Shown piece by piece: positions 1-8,801 of a DNA stretch of 35,709 nucleotides. Source of the stretch: Streptomyces sp. SID10853 (GTDB lineage: Bacteria; Actinomycetota; Actinomycetes; Streptomycetales; Streptomycetaceae); assembly GCF_010548145.1 (NCBI RefSeq), contig NZ_JAAGLN010000053.1, forward strand, positions 1 through 35,709. The letters run 5' to 3'. The notes below the pieces were generated by a model that searched no databases, was not told where the DNA came from, and worked only from the letters and a program-made list of their open reading frames with translations. A program made the translations under genes and the position numbers. Positions within the stretch are counted from its first letter, which is position 1. The number at the start of each line of letters is the position of its first letter.

Positions 1-75
1 CGGTTGCCGCAGTGCCCCCGCGCCGGCCTGCTGCCGCGGTCCGTTACCCGCATCGTGTGCCCGGAGGTACCCCCC

Positions 76-555
76 ATGCGCTTGACGAGTGTCGGGTCTG
101 CCGCCCTGCTGAGCGCCGCCGTGCTGTCCCTGGCCGCCCCGGCCGCGACGGCGGACGGCGCAGGCGGGCCCGCGTCGTTCGGGTTCACCGTGTCACCCCG
201 GTCGGTCGCTCCCGGTGAGACGGTCACCCTTGCTGCCAGTGGCTGCCGGGCGCCCGGCGTCAGTGTCTCGTCCGGCGTATTCGGCCCGGTCACGCTGCAC
301 CACGGGCACCCCGCGACAGTCGTGGTCGACCCGGATGCGAAAGCCGGGAAGCGGTACGAGGTGACTTTCGCGTGCGCCGGGCGGAAGGGCAGCGCGCCGC
401 TGTCGCTCTCCGGCACCCCGGACAAACGCATCAGGGCGGTCCTCAGCGGTTCGCTCACCGACCTGGACACGACCGAGCTGGTCGCGGGCGGTGTCCTCAT
501 CGCGGCGGCCCTCGGTGGGGTCCTCCACCTGCGCCGGCGCGGCACGCACGGCTGA
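76..555 (+). CDS. secreted, C-terminally membrane-anchored hypothetical protein
   Basis: A 159-residue protein of unknown function. The ATG at 76 follows GGAGG at 63-67, so this start is preferred over an upstream in-frame one at position 4. Residues 1-26 form a signal peptide (MRLTS, hydrophobic Ala/Leu core, cleavage likely after ATA at about residue 25). The middle (about 30-120) is beta-rich, with SPRSVAPGETVTLAASGC, which resembles an Ig-like or surface-protein fold with two cysteines. Residues about 133-152 form a hydrophobic segment followed by HLRRRGTHG, as in a tail-anchored surface protein. No clear LPXTG sorting motif is visible. It probably sits on the outer face of the membrane. 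The family is not recognised beyond that. Confidence 0.75.
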   Translation: MRLTSVGSAALLSAAVLSLAAPAATADGAGGPASFGFTVSPRSVAPGETVTLAASGCRAPGVSVSSGVFGPVTLHHGHPATVVVDPDAKAGKRYEVTFACAGRKGSAPLSLSGTPDKRIRAVLSGSLTDLDTTELVAGGVLIAAALGGVLHLRRRGTHG

Positions 556-572
556 TCCCGGCCGGTACGGCG

Positions 573-700
573 GGCCCGGAAGCGGAAGCCCGGAAAGGCC
601 CCGGAAGCGGCGAGCCACCAGAAGCGGCGAGCCACCGGAAGCCCCGGACAAGGAAGTCCCGGAAGTGCGGAACCCCAGACAAGGAAGCCCCGGCGGTGTG
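573..700. repeat. GGAAG-rich degenerate direct repeats
   Basis: The stretch between two convergent genes is made of GGAAG/CCCGGAAG units. A 16-base unit, GAAGCGGCGAGCCACC, occurs perfectly at 604-619 and 621-636, and ACAAGGAAG occurs twice further on. No stop-to-stop coding logic fits it. It may be slippage-prone spacer DNA. Confidence 0.6.
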
Positions 701-719
701 ACGGACGCCGGGACCGGCC

Positions 720-1133
720 TCAGTGGGCCCCGCACTCCGCCCTGATCAGCCGTGCCGCGTAGCGCGCGTCGAGTGCGGGGCTGTTGAAGCTGTCCGGATG
801 CGCGCACATCCGGGCGCGGCCGGCCGCCGTGGTGCCCTTCCAGGTGAGCCGCACGGTCTGCTCGGTGAAGGCACGCCGGTCGTACGGAGGCGGATTGGTG
901 TCGCCCTCCGTCCGCTGGGTCTGCTGCGTCTGCGCCCCGGGCGCCTCCGCAGGGTGTCCCGTTGTCCCGGGCGTGCGCTGCTCCGGTGTCTCTGTCCGGT
1001 GTGTTTGCGTCCTGGTCTGCGACGGCTTCGCGCTCGCCGGATGAAGCACATTGCCGGGGGTGACCGCAGCTGCGGTGAGGGTGGCGCACAGGGCCGCCGC
1101 GGCGAGCGCGGTACGCATCAGGGCGGAGTGCAT
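720..1133 (-). CDS. small secreted protein, unknown function
   Basis: A 137-residue protein. A signal peptide (MHSALMRTALAAAALCATLTAAAVTP) ends near residue 26. A polar Thr/Gln/Pro-rich linker covers about 35-80, and a conserved-looking C-terminal part of about 50 residues carries YDRRAFTEQTVRLTWKG and ends with two cysteines (RARMCAH and RAECGAH) that could form a disulfide. An alternative start is the Met at residue 6 (position 1118). The linker plus short cysteine-bearing tail suggests an exported extracellular protein. I do not recognise the family. Confidence 0.65.
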   Translation of the reverse strand: MHSALMRTALAAAALCATLTAAAVTPGNVLHPASAKPSQTRTQTHRTETPEQRTPGTTGHPAEAPGAQTQQTQRTEGDTNPPPYDRRAFTEQTVRLTWKGTTAAGRARMCAHPDSFNSPALDARYAARLIRAECGAH

Positions 1134-1602
1134 GGCGGGGCTCCTTCGGCTCGTCGGAGGCGGTGTCGGGGCGAGCCGCCCTCGGGCGGGCTGCGGAGGT
1201 CCTCACACTGCCGGTGCGGCGACGGGGGCGTCGGAATCGGTCGCGCCGTTGGGGGTGTCGCTCTGCCGGAGCGGTGGGGGCACCGGGAACAGAGCCTGCC
1301 GAAGCCGTTCCAGGATGGGCGCGGCCCGGCGGCCCCGCAACCCGGTGCTTTTCCCGGGCGGAAACGCCTGGTCGACGGGGCGCGCGGCAGCCCATGCCCA
1401 GTTCGGTCAAATGACAGGTATGAAGCGTTCAAAAAAAGTTCAACCTCTTACCAAGACTTACGGCCGGGCCGACGGGGGGCAGGCCGCGGTGGGCCGGTGG
1501 AGCGCCACATCCCAACAGCGGTTATGCCGTACCGTACCGCTCCGGACACGCTCGGTGGCCGATGTTCGTGACCTTGTTCCGCTTGTGCCGGGCGTACGGT
1601 TT

Positions 1603-1617
1603 TCAACAGAAAGTTGA
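1603..1617. promoter_or_regulatory. possible operator upstream of urea transporter
   Basis: TCAAC-AGAAA-GTTGA is an exact inverted repeat in an AT-richer patch 67 bases before the transporter start. It could bind a dimeric regulator of the urea genes. Streptomyces urease is known to be under nitrogen (GlnR) control, but I do not see a clean GlnR box here. Confidence 0.3.
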
Positions 1618-1629
1618 TCTAGCGCCAAT

Positions 1630-1646
1630 CCCCCCTGATGTGGGGG
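1630..1646 (+). promoter_or_regulatory. 5'-UTR hairpin before urea transporter
   Basis: CCCCC(C)-TGATGT-GGGGG followed by TTTC can form a five-pair hairpin in the presumed leader of the transporter mRNA, about 38 bases before the ATG. Either weak attenuation or mRNA stabilisation is possible; neither is proven. Confidence 0.3.
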
Positions 1647-1683
1647 TTTCTGGCCAATTCGCCATGTCCTCAAGGGAGTAGAC

Positions 1684-2637
1684 ATGTCTGCGGCGGAACA
1701 GACGGTGCAGGCAAAGAGCCGGTCACCGCTCCAGCTCGGGCAGGTGGAGCTGCGGGGCATCGCCCAGGTCACACTCAGCGCGAACGCGTGGACGGGACTG
1801 CTGTTCACCGTCGCGCTGTTCGCGGAGGGCTGGCGCACCGGCGTGTACGGGCTGCTCGGCGCGGGCGTGTCCACCGCGACCGCCGCGCTGCTGGGCGCCG
1901 ACCGCGGGAACCTGGTCAAGGGGCTTGACGGCTACTGCGGTTGCCTCACCGGTATCGCCCTCCTCGTCTCGTTCGGCCCGTCGGGACGCACCGTCCTGCT
2001 CACAGTCCTCGGCGCGGCGGTCTGCGCGGTGCTGAGCGCGGCGGGCGGCCGCCTCTTCGGGCGCATCGGGCTGCCGGTGCTGACAGCCCCGTACTGCCTG
2101 GTCGCCGGGGTGCTGGTGATCGCGCTGCCGACGGCCCCGGCCGTGACGGGGGCCACCGCGCGGGTCGGCGGCTTCACCTCACTGACGGCGGCGGAGGCCG
2201 GCCGGGCGTTCTGCGACGGCATCGGGCAGGTCTTCTTCCTCGACAAGTGGTACGCGGGCCTCATCCTGCTCGTCGGGATCCTCCTCACCTCGCGTGCCGC
2301 CGCCGTCGCCGCGGCCGGTGCCAGCGCCCTGGCACTGCTGACCGCCTGCGCCGCCGGGCTGCCGGCCGACCGGATCACCCAGGGCCTCTACGGCTACAAC
2401 GGGGTGCTCTGCGCCATCGCGCTCGCCGCCACCTTCCTGACCCTCACCCCGTGGACCGCCGGATACGCCGCGCTCGCCGTGGTCGCCTCGGTCCCGTTCA
2501 CCGCCGCCTGGGAGGCGTTCACCCGGCCGTCCGGCGGATCCCCCTTCACCTGGCCGTTCGTAGTGACGACCTGGCTCTTCCTCGCGGCGGGTCCAGCGCT
2601 GGGCCGGCCCGGCATCTCGTTCGAGAAAGCAGAGTGA
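1684..2637 (+). CDS. urea transporter (UT family)
   Basis: An integral membrane urea channel or transporter of 317 residues, the usual size for bacterial UT proteins. It has about ten hydrophobic segments in two homologous halves. The UT signature appears in each half: [14 protein letters not shown] at about residue 80 and [14 protein letters not shown] at about residue 236. The end has the family's [13 protein letters not shown]. The start is fixed by GGGAG at 1674-1678. The stop is four bases from the ureA ATG, so the transporter is the first gene of the urease operon and supplies its substrate. A dedicated transporter suggests that urea is scavenged at low external concentration. Confidence 0.9.
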   Translation: MSAAEQTVQAKSRSPLQLGQVELRGIAQVTLSANAWTGLLFTVALFAEGWRTGVYGLLGAGVSTATAALLGADRGNLVKGLDGYCGCLTGIALLVSFGPSGRTVLLTVLGAAVCAVLSAAGGRLFGRIGLPVLTAPYCLVAGVLVIALPTAPAVTGATARVGGFTSLTAAEAGRAFCDGIGQVFFLDKWYAGLILLVGILLTSRAAAVAAAGASALALLTACAAGLPADRITQGLYGYNGVLCAIALAATFLTLTPWTAGYAALAVVASVPFTAAWEAFTRPSGGSPFTWPFVVTTWLFLAAGPALGRPGISFEKAE

Positions 2638-2641
2638 CGCC

Positions 2642-2947
2642 ATGAATCTCGCACCACGCGAAATCGACAAGCTCCACGTCTATGTGGTGGCCGACCTGGC
2701 CCGCCGCCGCAGGGCCAGGGGAACCAAGCTCAACTACAGCGAGGCCGCCGCGCTGATCACCGAGGCCGTCATGGAGGCGGCCCGTGACGGACACACCGTC
2801 GCCGAGTGCATGGAGCTGGGCCGCAAGGTCGTCGCCCAGGACGACGTGATGCCCGGAGTACGGGAGATGCTCACCGTCCTCCAGGTCGAGACGGCGTTCG
2901 TCGACGGGACGAAGCTGGTCACCTGTCACGACCCGATCAGCGCCTGA
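2642..2947 (+). CDS. ureA: urease gamma subunit
   Basis: Structural gamma subunit of the nickel urease, 101 residues, the standard length for a free-standing UreA. It begins [20 protein letters not shown] and carries the conserved [18 protein letters not shown] and HDPI end. It assembles with UreB and UreC as (ABC)3 in the cytoplasm. There is no strong ribosome site before it, and it starts four bases after the transporter stop, so translational coupling is likely. Separate gamma, beta and alpha genes are the normal bacterial arrangement. Confidence 0.97.
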   Translation: MNLAPREIDKLHVYVVADLARRRRARGTKLNYSEAAALITEAVMEAARDGHTVAECMELGRKVVAQDDVMPGVREMLTVLQVETAFVDGTKLVTCHDPISA

Positions 2948-2979
2948 AGCCTGCAGTCTGAACCACCGAGGAGACAGAG

Positions 2980-3429
2980 ATGTCGGGCGGAGCCCACTAC
3001 CTCTACGGAGATGACCCCGTGGAGATCAACGCCAACCGGGCCACGGTCAGGCTCACGGTCGCCAACACCGGCGACCGCGCCGTCCAGATCGGGTCGCACT
3101 ACCACTTCTTCGAGATCAACCGCGCGCTGCGCTTCGACCGTGAAGCCGCCTTCGGTATGCGTCTCGACATCCCCTCCGGCACCGCCGTGCGCTTCGAGCC
3201 CGGCGACACCCGCGAGGTCGACCTGTGCGCCTTCGCCGGCACCGGGCGGCTCGTGGGATTCGCCGGGCTCGTCAACGGCGGCCTGTCGGCACCCGACACC
3301 AAGCGCAACGCACTGCGCCGCGCCGCGGAGCTGGGATTCACACAGGCCGGCAGCGCTGCCGGCACGGACAGCACAGGGAACACGCCCGGCGCCGACAGCA
3401 CCCCGGGCACCGAGGGGACTCAGCACTGA
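2980..3429 (+). CDS. ureB: urease beta subunit
   Basis: Structural beta subunit, 149 residues; free UreB proteins are usually a little over 100. Residues 1-127 are the conserved fold, with [17 protein letters not shown] and [26 protein letters not shown]. The extra C-terminal tail of about 28 residues is low-complexity Gly/Thr/Ser with repeated GADSTPG-like units and looks disordered. GAGGAGA at 2969-2975 is the ribosome site. The stop TGA shares its A with the ureC ATG (TGATG), so the two are translationally coupled. Confidence 0.96.
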   Translation: MSGGAHYLYGDDPVEINANRATVRLTVANTGDRAVQIGSHYHFFEINRALRFDREAAFGMRLDIPSGTAVRFEPGDTREVDLCAFAGTGRLVGFAGLVNGGLSAPDTKRNALRRAAELGFTQAGSAAGTDSTGNTPGADSTPGTEGTQH

Positions 3430-5153
3430 TGGCGATCATTCCGCGCAAGCAGTACACCGACCTGTTCGGCCCCACCGTGGGCGACCGCTTCCACCTCGCC
3501 GACACCAATCTGGTGGTCGAGGTCGAGTACGACCACAACGCCGGTTCCTACGGCGAAGAGGCCGTCTACGGCGGCGGCAAGGCCATCCGTGACGGCATGG
3601 CCCAGGACCCGTCGGCGCTCAACCGCGAGGGCGCCCTTGACCTGGTCATCACCAACGTCGTGGTCATGGACCCGGTCCTCGGCGTCGTCAAGGGCGACAT
3701 CGGTGTCCGCGGCGGTCTGATCGTCGGCGTCGGCAAGGCCGGCAACCCGCAGCTCCAGAACGGCGTGGACCCCAAGCTCGTCATCGGCCCCGGCACCGAG
3801 GTCATCTCCGGCGAGCACCTGATCGCCACCGCGGGCGGCGTGGACACGCACATCCACTTCATCGCCCCGCAGCAGGCCCAGGAGGGCCTGTCCAACGGCA
3901 TCACCACCTTCTTCGGCGGCGGCACAGGCCCGACCGACGGCACCAACGGCACGACCTGCACCCCCGGCCCGTGGAACATCCACCGGATGCTGGAGGCCGT
4001 GGAGGACATGCCGGTCAACGTGGGCCTGCTCGGCAAGGGCAACGGCAGCCGGCCCGAGGCACTCCGCGAGCAGATCGAGGCGGGCGCGGCCGGACTGAAG
4101 GTCCACGAGGACTGGGGCGCGACCCCGGCCACCATCGACACCGCGCTCAGCGTCGCCGACGAGCACGACGTGCAGATGGCCATCCACACCGACACCCTCA
4201 ACGAGGGCGGCTTCTTCGAGGACACCCTCTCCGCGATCAACGGCCGGACCATCCACACCTTCCACACCGAGGGTGCGGGCGGCGGCCACGCCCCGGACAT
4301 CATCCGGGTCTCGGGCGAGGCGAACGTACTGCCCGCGTCGACCAACCCGACCCTGCCGTACACCGTCAACGCGGTGGACGAGCTGCTCGACATGGTGATG
4401 GTCTGTCACCACCTCTCCCGTGACATCCCCGAGGACGTCTCCTTCGCCGACAGCCGGGTGCGCGCCGAGACCATCGCGGCCGAGACCGTGCTGCACGACC
4501 TCGGCGTGATCAGCATCTTCTCCTCCGACTCCCAGGCCATGGGCCGGGTCGGCGAGTCCTTCGTCCGGGCCTTCCAGACCGCGCACCACTGCAAGGAGCT
4601 GCGCGGCCCGCTGGCCGAGGACAGCTCCCGCAACGACAACCAGCGCGTGCTGCGGTACCTGGCCAAGCTGACCATCAACCCGGCCATCGCGGTCGGCGCG
4701 GCCGATGTGATCGGCTCCCTGGAGCCGGGCAAGCTCGCCGACATCGTGCTCTGGCCGATGCACTCCTTCGGCGCCAAGCCCAAGCTGGTCATCAAGGGCG
4801 GCATGGTCAACTGGGCGCTGATGGGCGACCCCAACGCGTCCCTGCCGACCCCGCAGCCCGTCTACTACCGCCCGATGTTCGGCTCGTACGGCCGCGCCAG
4901 GCAGCAGACCTCGGTCACCTTCATGTCGCAGGCTTCCATCGCCGCCGGTGTCCCCGGCGAACTGGGCCTGCAGCGGCGGGCCGAGCCCGTACGGCGCTGC
5001 CGCACCATCGGCAAGGAGCACATGGTGCGCAACGACGCTCTGCCGCGCATCGAGGTGGACCCGGAGACGTACAAGGTCACCGTCGACGGCGAACCCGCGA
5101 CGATCGAACCCGCGGAGCGGCTCCCGCTCAACCACCTCTTCTACATCGTCTGA
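3429..5153 (+). CDS. ureC: urease alpha (catalytic) subunit
   Basis: Catalytic subunit, 574 residues, full length. It hydrolyses urea to ammonia and carbamate at a two-nickel centre. All key residues are visible: His141 and His143 ([12 protein letters not shown]), the lysine to be carbamylated, Lys224 (GLKVHEDWG), His253 (AIHTDTLNE), His279 ([14 protein letters not shown]), Asp367 ([10 protein letters not shown]), and the mobile-flap Cys326-His327 ([20 protein letters not shown]). An open frame extends upstream to 3225, but the start at 3429 matches the family N-terminus [19 protein letters not shown] and overlaps the ureB stop. The enzyme should be active once nickel is inserted by UreDFG. 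Confidence 0.98.
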   Translation: MAIIPRKQYTDLFGPTVGDRFHLADTNLVVEVEYDHNAGSYGEEAVYGGGKAIRDGMAQDPSALNREGALDLVITNVVVMDPVLGVVKGDIGVRGGLIVGVGKAGNPQLQNGVDPKLVIGPGTEVISGEHLIATAGGVDTHIHFIAPQQAQEGLSNGITTFFGGGTGPTDGTNGTTCTPGPWNIHRMLEAVEDMPVNVGLLGKGNGSRPEALREQIEAGAAGLKVHEDWGATPATIDTALSVADEHDVQMAIHTDTLNEGGFFEDTLSAINGRTIHTFHTEGAGGGHAPDIIRVSGEANVLPASTNPTLPYTVNAVDELLDMVMVCHHLSRDIPEDVSFADSRVRAETIAAETVLHDLGVISIFSSDSQAMGRVGESFVRAFQTAHHCKELRGPLAEDSSRNDNQRVLRYLAKLTINPAIAVGAADVIGSLEPGKLADIVLWPMHSFGAKPKLVIKGGMVNWALMGDPNASLPTPQPVYYRPMFGSYGRARQQTSVTFMSQASIAAGVPGELGLQRRAEPVRRCRTIGKEHMVRNDALPRIEVDPETYKVTVDGEPATIEPAERLPLNHLFYIV

Positions 5154-5246
5154 CCCACATCGCCCGACGGCCACAGCCCGACCGCCCCGGCGGTCACCGA
5201 CGGCCGGATCACCGCGTCACACCCCTCGCACGAACGGAGCCCCGGC

Positions 5247-5945
5247 ATGAACGACCCGATGCCCACAGCGGCGCTGCTCACCGGGCTCCAGCTCACCGAC
5301 TCGGCCTTCCCCAGCGGCTACTACACCCTGTCGCACGGTCTCGAGGGCTTCCAGCAGGCCCGCGCGGTGACCCCGCGCGGCCTGCCCGGCCTCCTCCACG
5401 ACCTGCTGCGGCACAGCGCGGGACCGTCCGACGCCACCGCGCTCGCGCTCGCCCACCGGGCGGTCACCGCGGGCGACTGGGCGGAACTGACGGCCGTGGA
5501 ACAGCGGCTGCACGCCACCAAACTGGGCCGTGAGGCCCGGCAGGCCAGTGTCCGCACCGGGCGCCAGCTGCTCGACCTGGCGGCGGAGGTGTACGGGACT
5601 CCGGAGACCGAGCAGTACCGCACCCTCTACCGGGAGGGCGCCGTACGCGGCTGCCAGCCGGTCGTCGCCGCCGTGGTCCACGCGGGCAACGGGGTGTCCG
5701 TACGGCAGGCGGTCACCTGCGAACTGTTCGCCTTCGCGGCCAGTTTCGTGGGGGCCGCGCTGCGGCTGCGGCTGACCGACCACCGCCAGGCGCAGGTCGT
5801 CCTGCACCGGGCGGCGCCGGTGATCGAGGAGACCACCGAAGCCGCCCTGGAACGGGAGCTCGCCGACATCGGCGGCTTCGTCCCGGTGGCGGACATCATG
5901 GCCGGCCGCCATGAGCGGGCCGAGGCGCGGCTGTTCGCCAGTTAG
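5247..5945 (+). CDS. ureF: urease accessory protein UreF
   Basis: Urease maturation factor of 232 residues, all-helical. UreF bridges UreD on apo-urease and the GTPase UreG and gates nickel delivery. Family features are seen at the N-terminus (LLTGLQLTDSAFPSGYYTLSHGLEGF), in the middle (LLRHSAGPSDATALALAHRA), and at the C-terminus (AAPVIEETTEAAL). It starts 93 bases after ureC, with GGAGC before the ATG, so it is probably in the same transcript. Confidence 0.95.
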   Translation: MNDPMPTAALLTGLQLTDSAFPSGYYTLSHGLEGFQQARAVTPRGLPGLLHDLLRHSAGPSDATALALAHRAVTAGDWAELTAVEQRLHATKLGREARQASVRTGRQLLDLAAEVYGTPETEQYRTLYREGAVRGCQPVVAAVVHAGNGVSVRQAVTCELFAFAASFVGAALRLRLTDHRQAQVVLHRAAPVIEETTEAALERELADIGGFVPVADIMAGRHERAEARLFAS

Positions 5946-5971
5946 GCGGAGTGCGGCCCTGGCGGTGCCCG

Positions 5972-5988
5972 CCGTACATCCCGTACGG
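5972..5988 (+). other. intercistronic hairpin between ureF and ureG
   Basis: CCGTAC-ATCCC-GTACGG gives a perfect six-pair stem with a five-base loop, 27 bases after the ureF stop and followed by more GC pairing. There is no T-run, so it may stabilise mRNA ends or reduce, not stop, transcription into ureG. Confidence 0.35.
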
Positions 5989-6044
5989 CCGGCCCGGCCT
6001 CGCGGGCCACCCCCGCGAAGTCACCACATCAGAGAAGGATCACC

Positions 6045-6734
6045 ATGCACGACCCCATGCAGGCCCGGCACCACCACCACGACGACGAACTCCTGCGGCG
6101 CCCCAAGGACGGCGTCCTGCGCGTCGGGATCGCGGGCCCGGTCGGCTCGGGGAAGACGGCTCTGATCGAGGCGCTCGTCCCCGTCCTGTTCGCACGCGGC
6201 CGCACCCCCGCCGTCATCACCAACGACATCTTCACCACCGAGGACGCCGCCCACGTCCGGCGCACCCTCGACGGGATCCTCGACGCGGACCGGATCGTCG
6301 GTGTCGAGACCGGGGCCTGCCCGCACACCGCGGTCAGGGACGACCCGACGATGAACCAGGCGGCGGCCGACGAGCTCCTGGAGCGCCATCCCGACGTGGA
6401 CACCCTGCTCTTCGAGAGCGGCGGCGACAACCTGACGCTCACCTTCAGCCCCGCGCTGGTCGACCTCTTCCTGTTCGTCCTGGACACCGCAGAGGGCGAC
6501 AAGATGCCGCGCAAGCGGGGCCCCGGCATCACCGAGTCCGAACTGCTCGTCATCAACAAGGTCGACATCGCCCAGTACGTGCGGTGCGATCTGGACGTCA
6601 TGGAGTCGGACGCCCGCAAGGTCCGGGAGGGGCGGCCCGTGGTGCTGACCAACTCCCTCACCGGGGACGGCCTCGACGCCATCGCCGACTTCATCCTGGC
6701 CCACGAAGCCGCCCAGGCGGCGGCTCCCGCGTGA
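6045..6734 (+). CDS. ureG: urease accessory GTPase UreG
   Basis: SIMIBI-class GTPase, 229 residues, that powers nickel insertion into urease. The P-loop is GPVGSGKT at residues 31-38. NDIFTTEDA and ESGGDNL are the switch-type motifs, the conserved Cys-Pro-His ([12 protein letters not shown]) is the nickel site of the family, and NKVDIA is the base-recognition motif. The N-terminus carries a His-rich patch (HHHH at 9-12 followed by acidic residues) that could bind nickel, which is notable because no ureE is present. The ATG is preceded by AGAAGGA at 6032-6038. Its stop overlaps the ureD GTG by four bases. Confidence 0.96.
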   Translation: MHDPMQARHHHHDDELLRRPKDGVLRVGIAGPVGSGKTALIEALVPVLFARGRTPAVITNDIFTTEDAAHVRRTLDGILDADRIVGVETGACPHTAVRDDPTMNQAAADELLERHPDVDTLLFESGGDNLTLTFSPALVDLFLFVLDTAEGDKMPRKRGPGITESELLVINKVDIAQYVRCDLDVMESDARKVREGRPVVLTNSLTGDGLDAIADFILAHEAAQAAAPA

Positions 6735-7672
6735 CCACGGCGCCCGCGCGGCTGGACCCCGCGCACTACGAACCCCGGCGGACCCCGGCCAGGCTGCTCG
6801 GCCTGGCCGGTCCGGCGGACACCCTGGCCGCCGGGCGCCCCGGCAAGGTCGGCCTGCTCGAACTGCGCTACGCGCGCGTCGGCGACCGCACCGAACTCGT
6901 CGACCGCTACCAGAAGTCACCGCTGCAGATCATGCGGCCGCTGTACATCGACCCGCACCGGCCGGATCTGCCGGTGACCTATCTGATGTCGACCGGTGGC
7001 GGCATCCTGCAGGCCGACCGGAACCGGATCGACATCGAGTGCGGGCCCGGCACCGCCGTGCACCTGACGACCCAGGCCGCCACCAAGGTGCACCGCATGG
7101 AGTTCGACCACGCGACGCAGCTGGTCAACCTGACGGCGGGGGAGGACAGTTATGTCGAGTACCTGCCCGACCCGCTGATCCCGTACCGCGACGCGCGCTT
7201 CTACCAGCACACCCTGGTGACGGCCGACCCGTCGGCGACCGTGCTCCTCGGCGAGACGATCGCGGCCGGGCGGCTGGCCCGGGACGAACGGCACGCCTAC
7301 CGGATGCTCTTCAGCGACCTGGAGGTGCAGCGCCCGGACGGCTCGCTCCTCGCGGCCGACACCGTACGCCTCGAACCCCACGGCCCTGGCGGGGTGACCG
7401 GGCCCGCGGTCTTCGCGGGTCACGACCTGATGGCCTCGCTGTACGTACTGACTCCGCTGGCCCCTGCCGCGCTGGTCGCCGACACCCTCCACGACGCGCT
7501 GCACGGCACCGGTCTGGTCTTCGGGGTGAGCGTGCTGCCCGACGACGCGGGGGCGTGGGCGCGCGTCATGGGCAGTGACTCCCCGGCCGTCACCCGCGCG
7601 CTGCGGGCCGCGTGGGACGCCGTACGCCGACTGCTGATCGGGGTGCCGGCCCCGGACCTGCGCAAGACCTGA
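6731..7672 (+). CDS. ureD: urease accessory protein UreD (UreH)
   Basis: Scaffold protein that binds apo-urease and channels nickel from UreG/UreF; 313 residues. The start is GTG at 6731 inside the ureG stop (GTGA), which explains why the open frame seems to run from 5951. Family motifs include [54 protein letters not shown] and [16 protein letters not shown]. It is the last gene of the urease set; no nickel permease or ureE gene follows. The next gene begins 217 bases later with its own ribosome site. Confidence 0.95.
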   Translation: MTTAPARLDPAHYEPRRTPARLLGLAGPADTLAAGRPGKVGLLELRYARVGDRTELVDRYQKSPLQIMRPLYIDPHRPDLPVTYLMSTGGGILQADRNRIDIECGPGTAVHLTTQAATKVHRMEFDHATQLVNLTAGEDSYVEYLPDPLIPYRDARFYQHTLVTADPSATVLLGETIAAGRLARDERHAYRMLFSDLEVQRPDGSLLAADTVRLEPHGPGGVTGPAVFAGHDLMASLYVLTPLAPAALVADTLHDALHGTGLVFGVSVLPDDAGAWARVMGSDSPAVTRALRAAWDAVRRLLIGVPAPDLRKT

Positions 7673-7889
7673 CGGCGCGGCGGCGCGGCGTCGCGTCGGC
7701 GCGTCGGCGGACAGTGCCTGGCGGACGGGGCGCAGCTCCGGGCTCTGGGGGACGAGGCCACCGCGGCGGCGGCACCACGCTCGGTGCGGTCTCCTGGAAC
7801 GCCCCCACTTCCGGGCTGGTCGAGCGCCTGGGCCAGACTCCTCAGCTGAAGGACATCCACGGGACTGCACCCAGCCGAGGAGGAACACA

Positions 7890-8486
7890 GTGAACGAGCA
7901 GGACAGCGCCGTCCTGGAGGCGGCCGGCCGTGGAGACACGGCAGCGGTACGGGCTGCCCTGGCGGCCGGCGCCGATCTGGAGGCCCGCGACGCGCACGGC
8001 CGCACCGCTCTCCTGCTCGCCGCCATCGGCGACCATGTCGAGGCCGCCCGCCTCCTGGTCGCCGACGGCGCCGACCCCGACGCCCAGGACGACCGGGACG
8101 ACAGCCCCTGGCTGGCCACCGGTGTCACCGGAAGCGTGGCGATGATGCGCGTACTGCTGCCGGCCGGACCGGATCTGAAGCAGCGCAACCGGTTCGGCGG
8201 GATCGCGCTGATCCCGGCGTCCGAGCGCGGTCATGTCGACTACGTACGCGCCCTGCTGCGGGAGACCGACATCGACGTGGACCACGTCAACCAGCTCGGC
8301 TGGACAGCCCTGTTGGAGGCGGTGATCCTCGGCGACGGAGGCCCGGCGCACCAGGAGATCGTCGGGCTCCTGCTCGCGGCAGGTGCCGCGCCCGGCCTGC
8401 CGGACGGCGACGGGGTGACGGCCCTGCGCCATGCGGAGCAGCGCGGTTTCACCCGGATCGCCGACGCGCTGAGGGACGCCGGGTGA
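7890..8486 (+). CDS. ankyrin-repeat protein
   Basis: A 198-residue protein built almost entirely of ankyrin repeats: about six units of roughly 33 residues, for example AGADLEARDAHGRTALLLAAI, GADPDAQDDRDDSPWLATG, IDVDHVNQLGWTALLEAV and AGAAPGLPDGDGVTALRHAEQRG. It has no signal peptide, so it is a cytoplasmic protein-binding scaffold with unknown partner. The start is GTG at 7890 after GAGGAGG (7877-7883). A strong hairpin follows the stop, so it is probably monocistronic. Free-standing ankyrin proteins of this size are common in Streptomyces; context gives no firm role. Confidence 0.88.
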   Translation: MNEQDSAVLEAAGRGDTAAVRAALAAGADLEARDAHGRTALLLAAIGDHVEAARLLVADGADPDAQDDRDDSPWLATGVTGSVAMMRVLLPAGPDLKQRNRFGGIALIPASERGHVDYVRALLRETDIDVDHVNQLGWTALLEAVILGDGGPAHQEIVGLLLAAGAAPGLPDGDGVTALRHAEQRGFTRIADALRDAG

Positions 8487-8508
8487 GGCGGACGCCGCAG
8501 CACCGGAA

Positions 8509-8540
8509 CAGCTGAGCTGCCGGGCCCGGCAGCTCAGCTG
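8509..8540 (+). terminator. perfect 32-bp palindrome, likely terminator
   Basis: CAGCTGAGCTGCCGGG is followed immediately by its exact reverse complement, 23 bases after the ankyrin gene stop. It forms a 14-16 pair stem. It lacks a T-run, which is usual for Streptomyces terminators. Confidence 0.65.
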
Positions 8541-8801
8541 TCCTGGAGGTGTCCACAGGTCCACATCTGCGAGGAATTTGGGTGATGTAACGAGCATTAG
8601 CCAGCTGATTTACGCCAAGGGTAGGGCAGATGCAGTATGGGGGTGACGGATTCCCGGTAGGTGCGGAGGCGAAGGCGGTGGCTGGTGTCGCGGAGGGTTC
8701 CGGGGTGCGGGAGCCGTCGCACGGGCCCCGGGGGTCCGCCGGGTGGCCGGGCTCTCCCTCCGTCTCTGATTCCCTGCTCACAAGGCGAGGTTTGGATCTT
8801 C
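8541..8801. other. intergenic region before methyltransferase
   Basis: With the palindrome before it, this makes about 315 bases without a gene. The patch 8568-8640 is less GC-rich (GAGGAATTTGGGTGATGTAACG) and could hold the promoter of the gene at 8802. Nothing else was recognised. Confidence 0.4.

Larger units (their letters stand above)
1134..1683. other. 550-bp non-coding stretch upstream of the urease region
   Basis: No convincing gene was seen; the open frames here read as shadows without signal or domain features. On the minus strand an AT-rich patch near 1413-1442 contains TTGAAC followed about 17 bases later by TACCTG, a possible promoter for the secreted protein at 720-1133, though far upstream. 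A 15-base inverted repeat lies at 1603-1617 and a short hairpin at 1630-1646; both are listed separately. Confidence 0.5.

Noticed and set aside
193..1410. Long minus-strand open frame of 405 codons
   Set aside because: It overlaps two better genes, is Arg/Pro/Gly-rich throughout, and has no domain, signal or ribosome site; it is a high-GC shadow frame.
1600..1646. GlnR box upstream of the urease operon
   Set aside because: I looked for the GTnAC-n6-GAAAC pattern and found no convincing match; only a general inverted repeat is reported.
3420..5174. 584-codon minus-strand frame opposite ureC
   Set aside because: It is the exact antisense of ureC, whose catalytic residues are all present; the antisense product has no recognisable feature.
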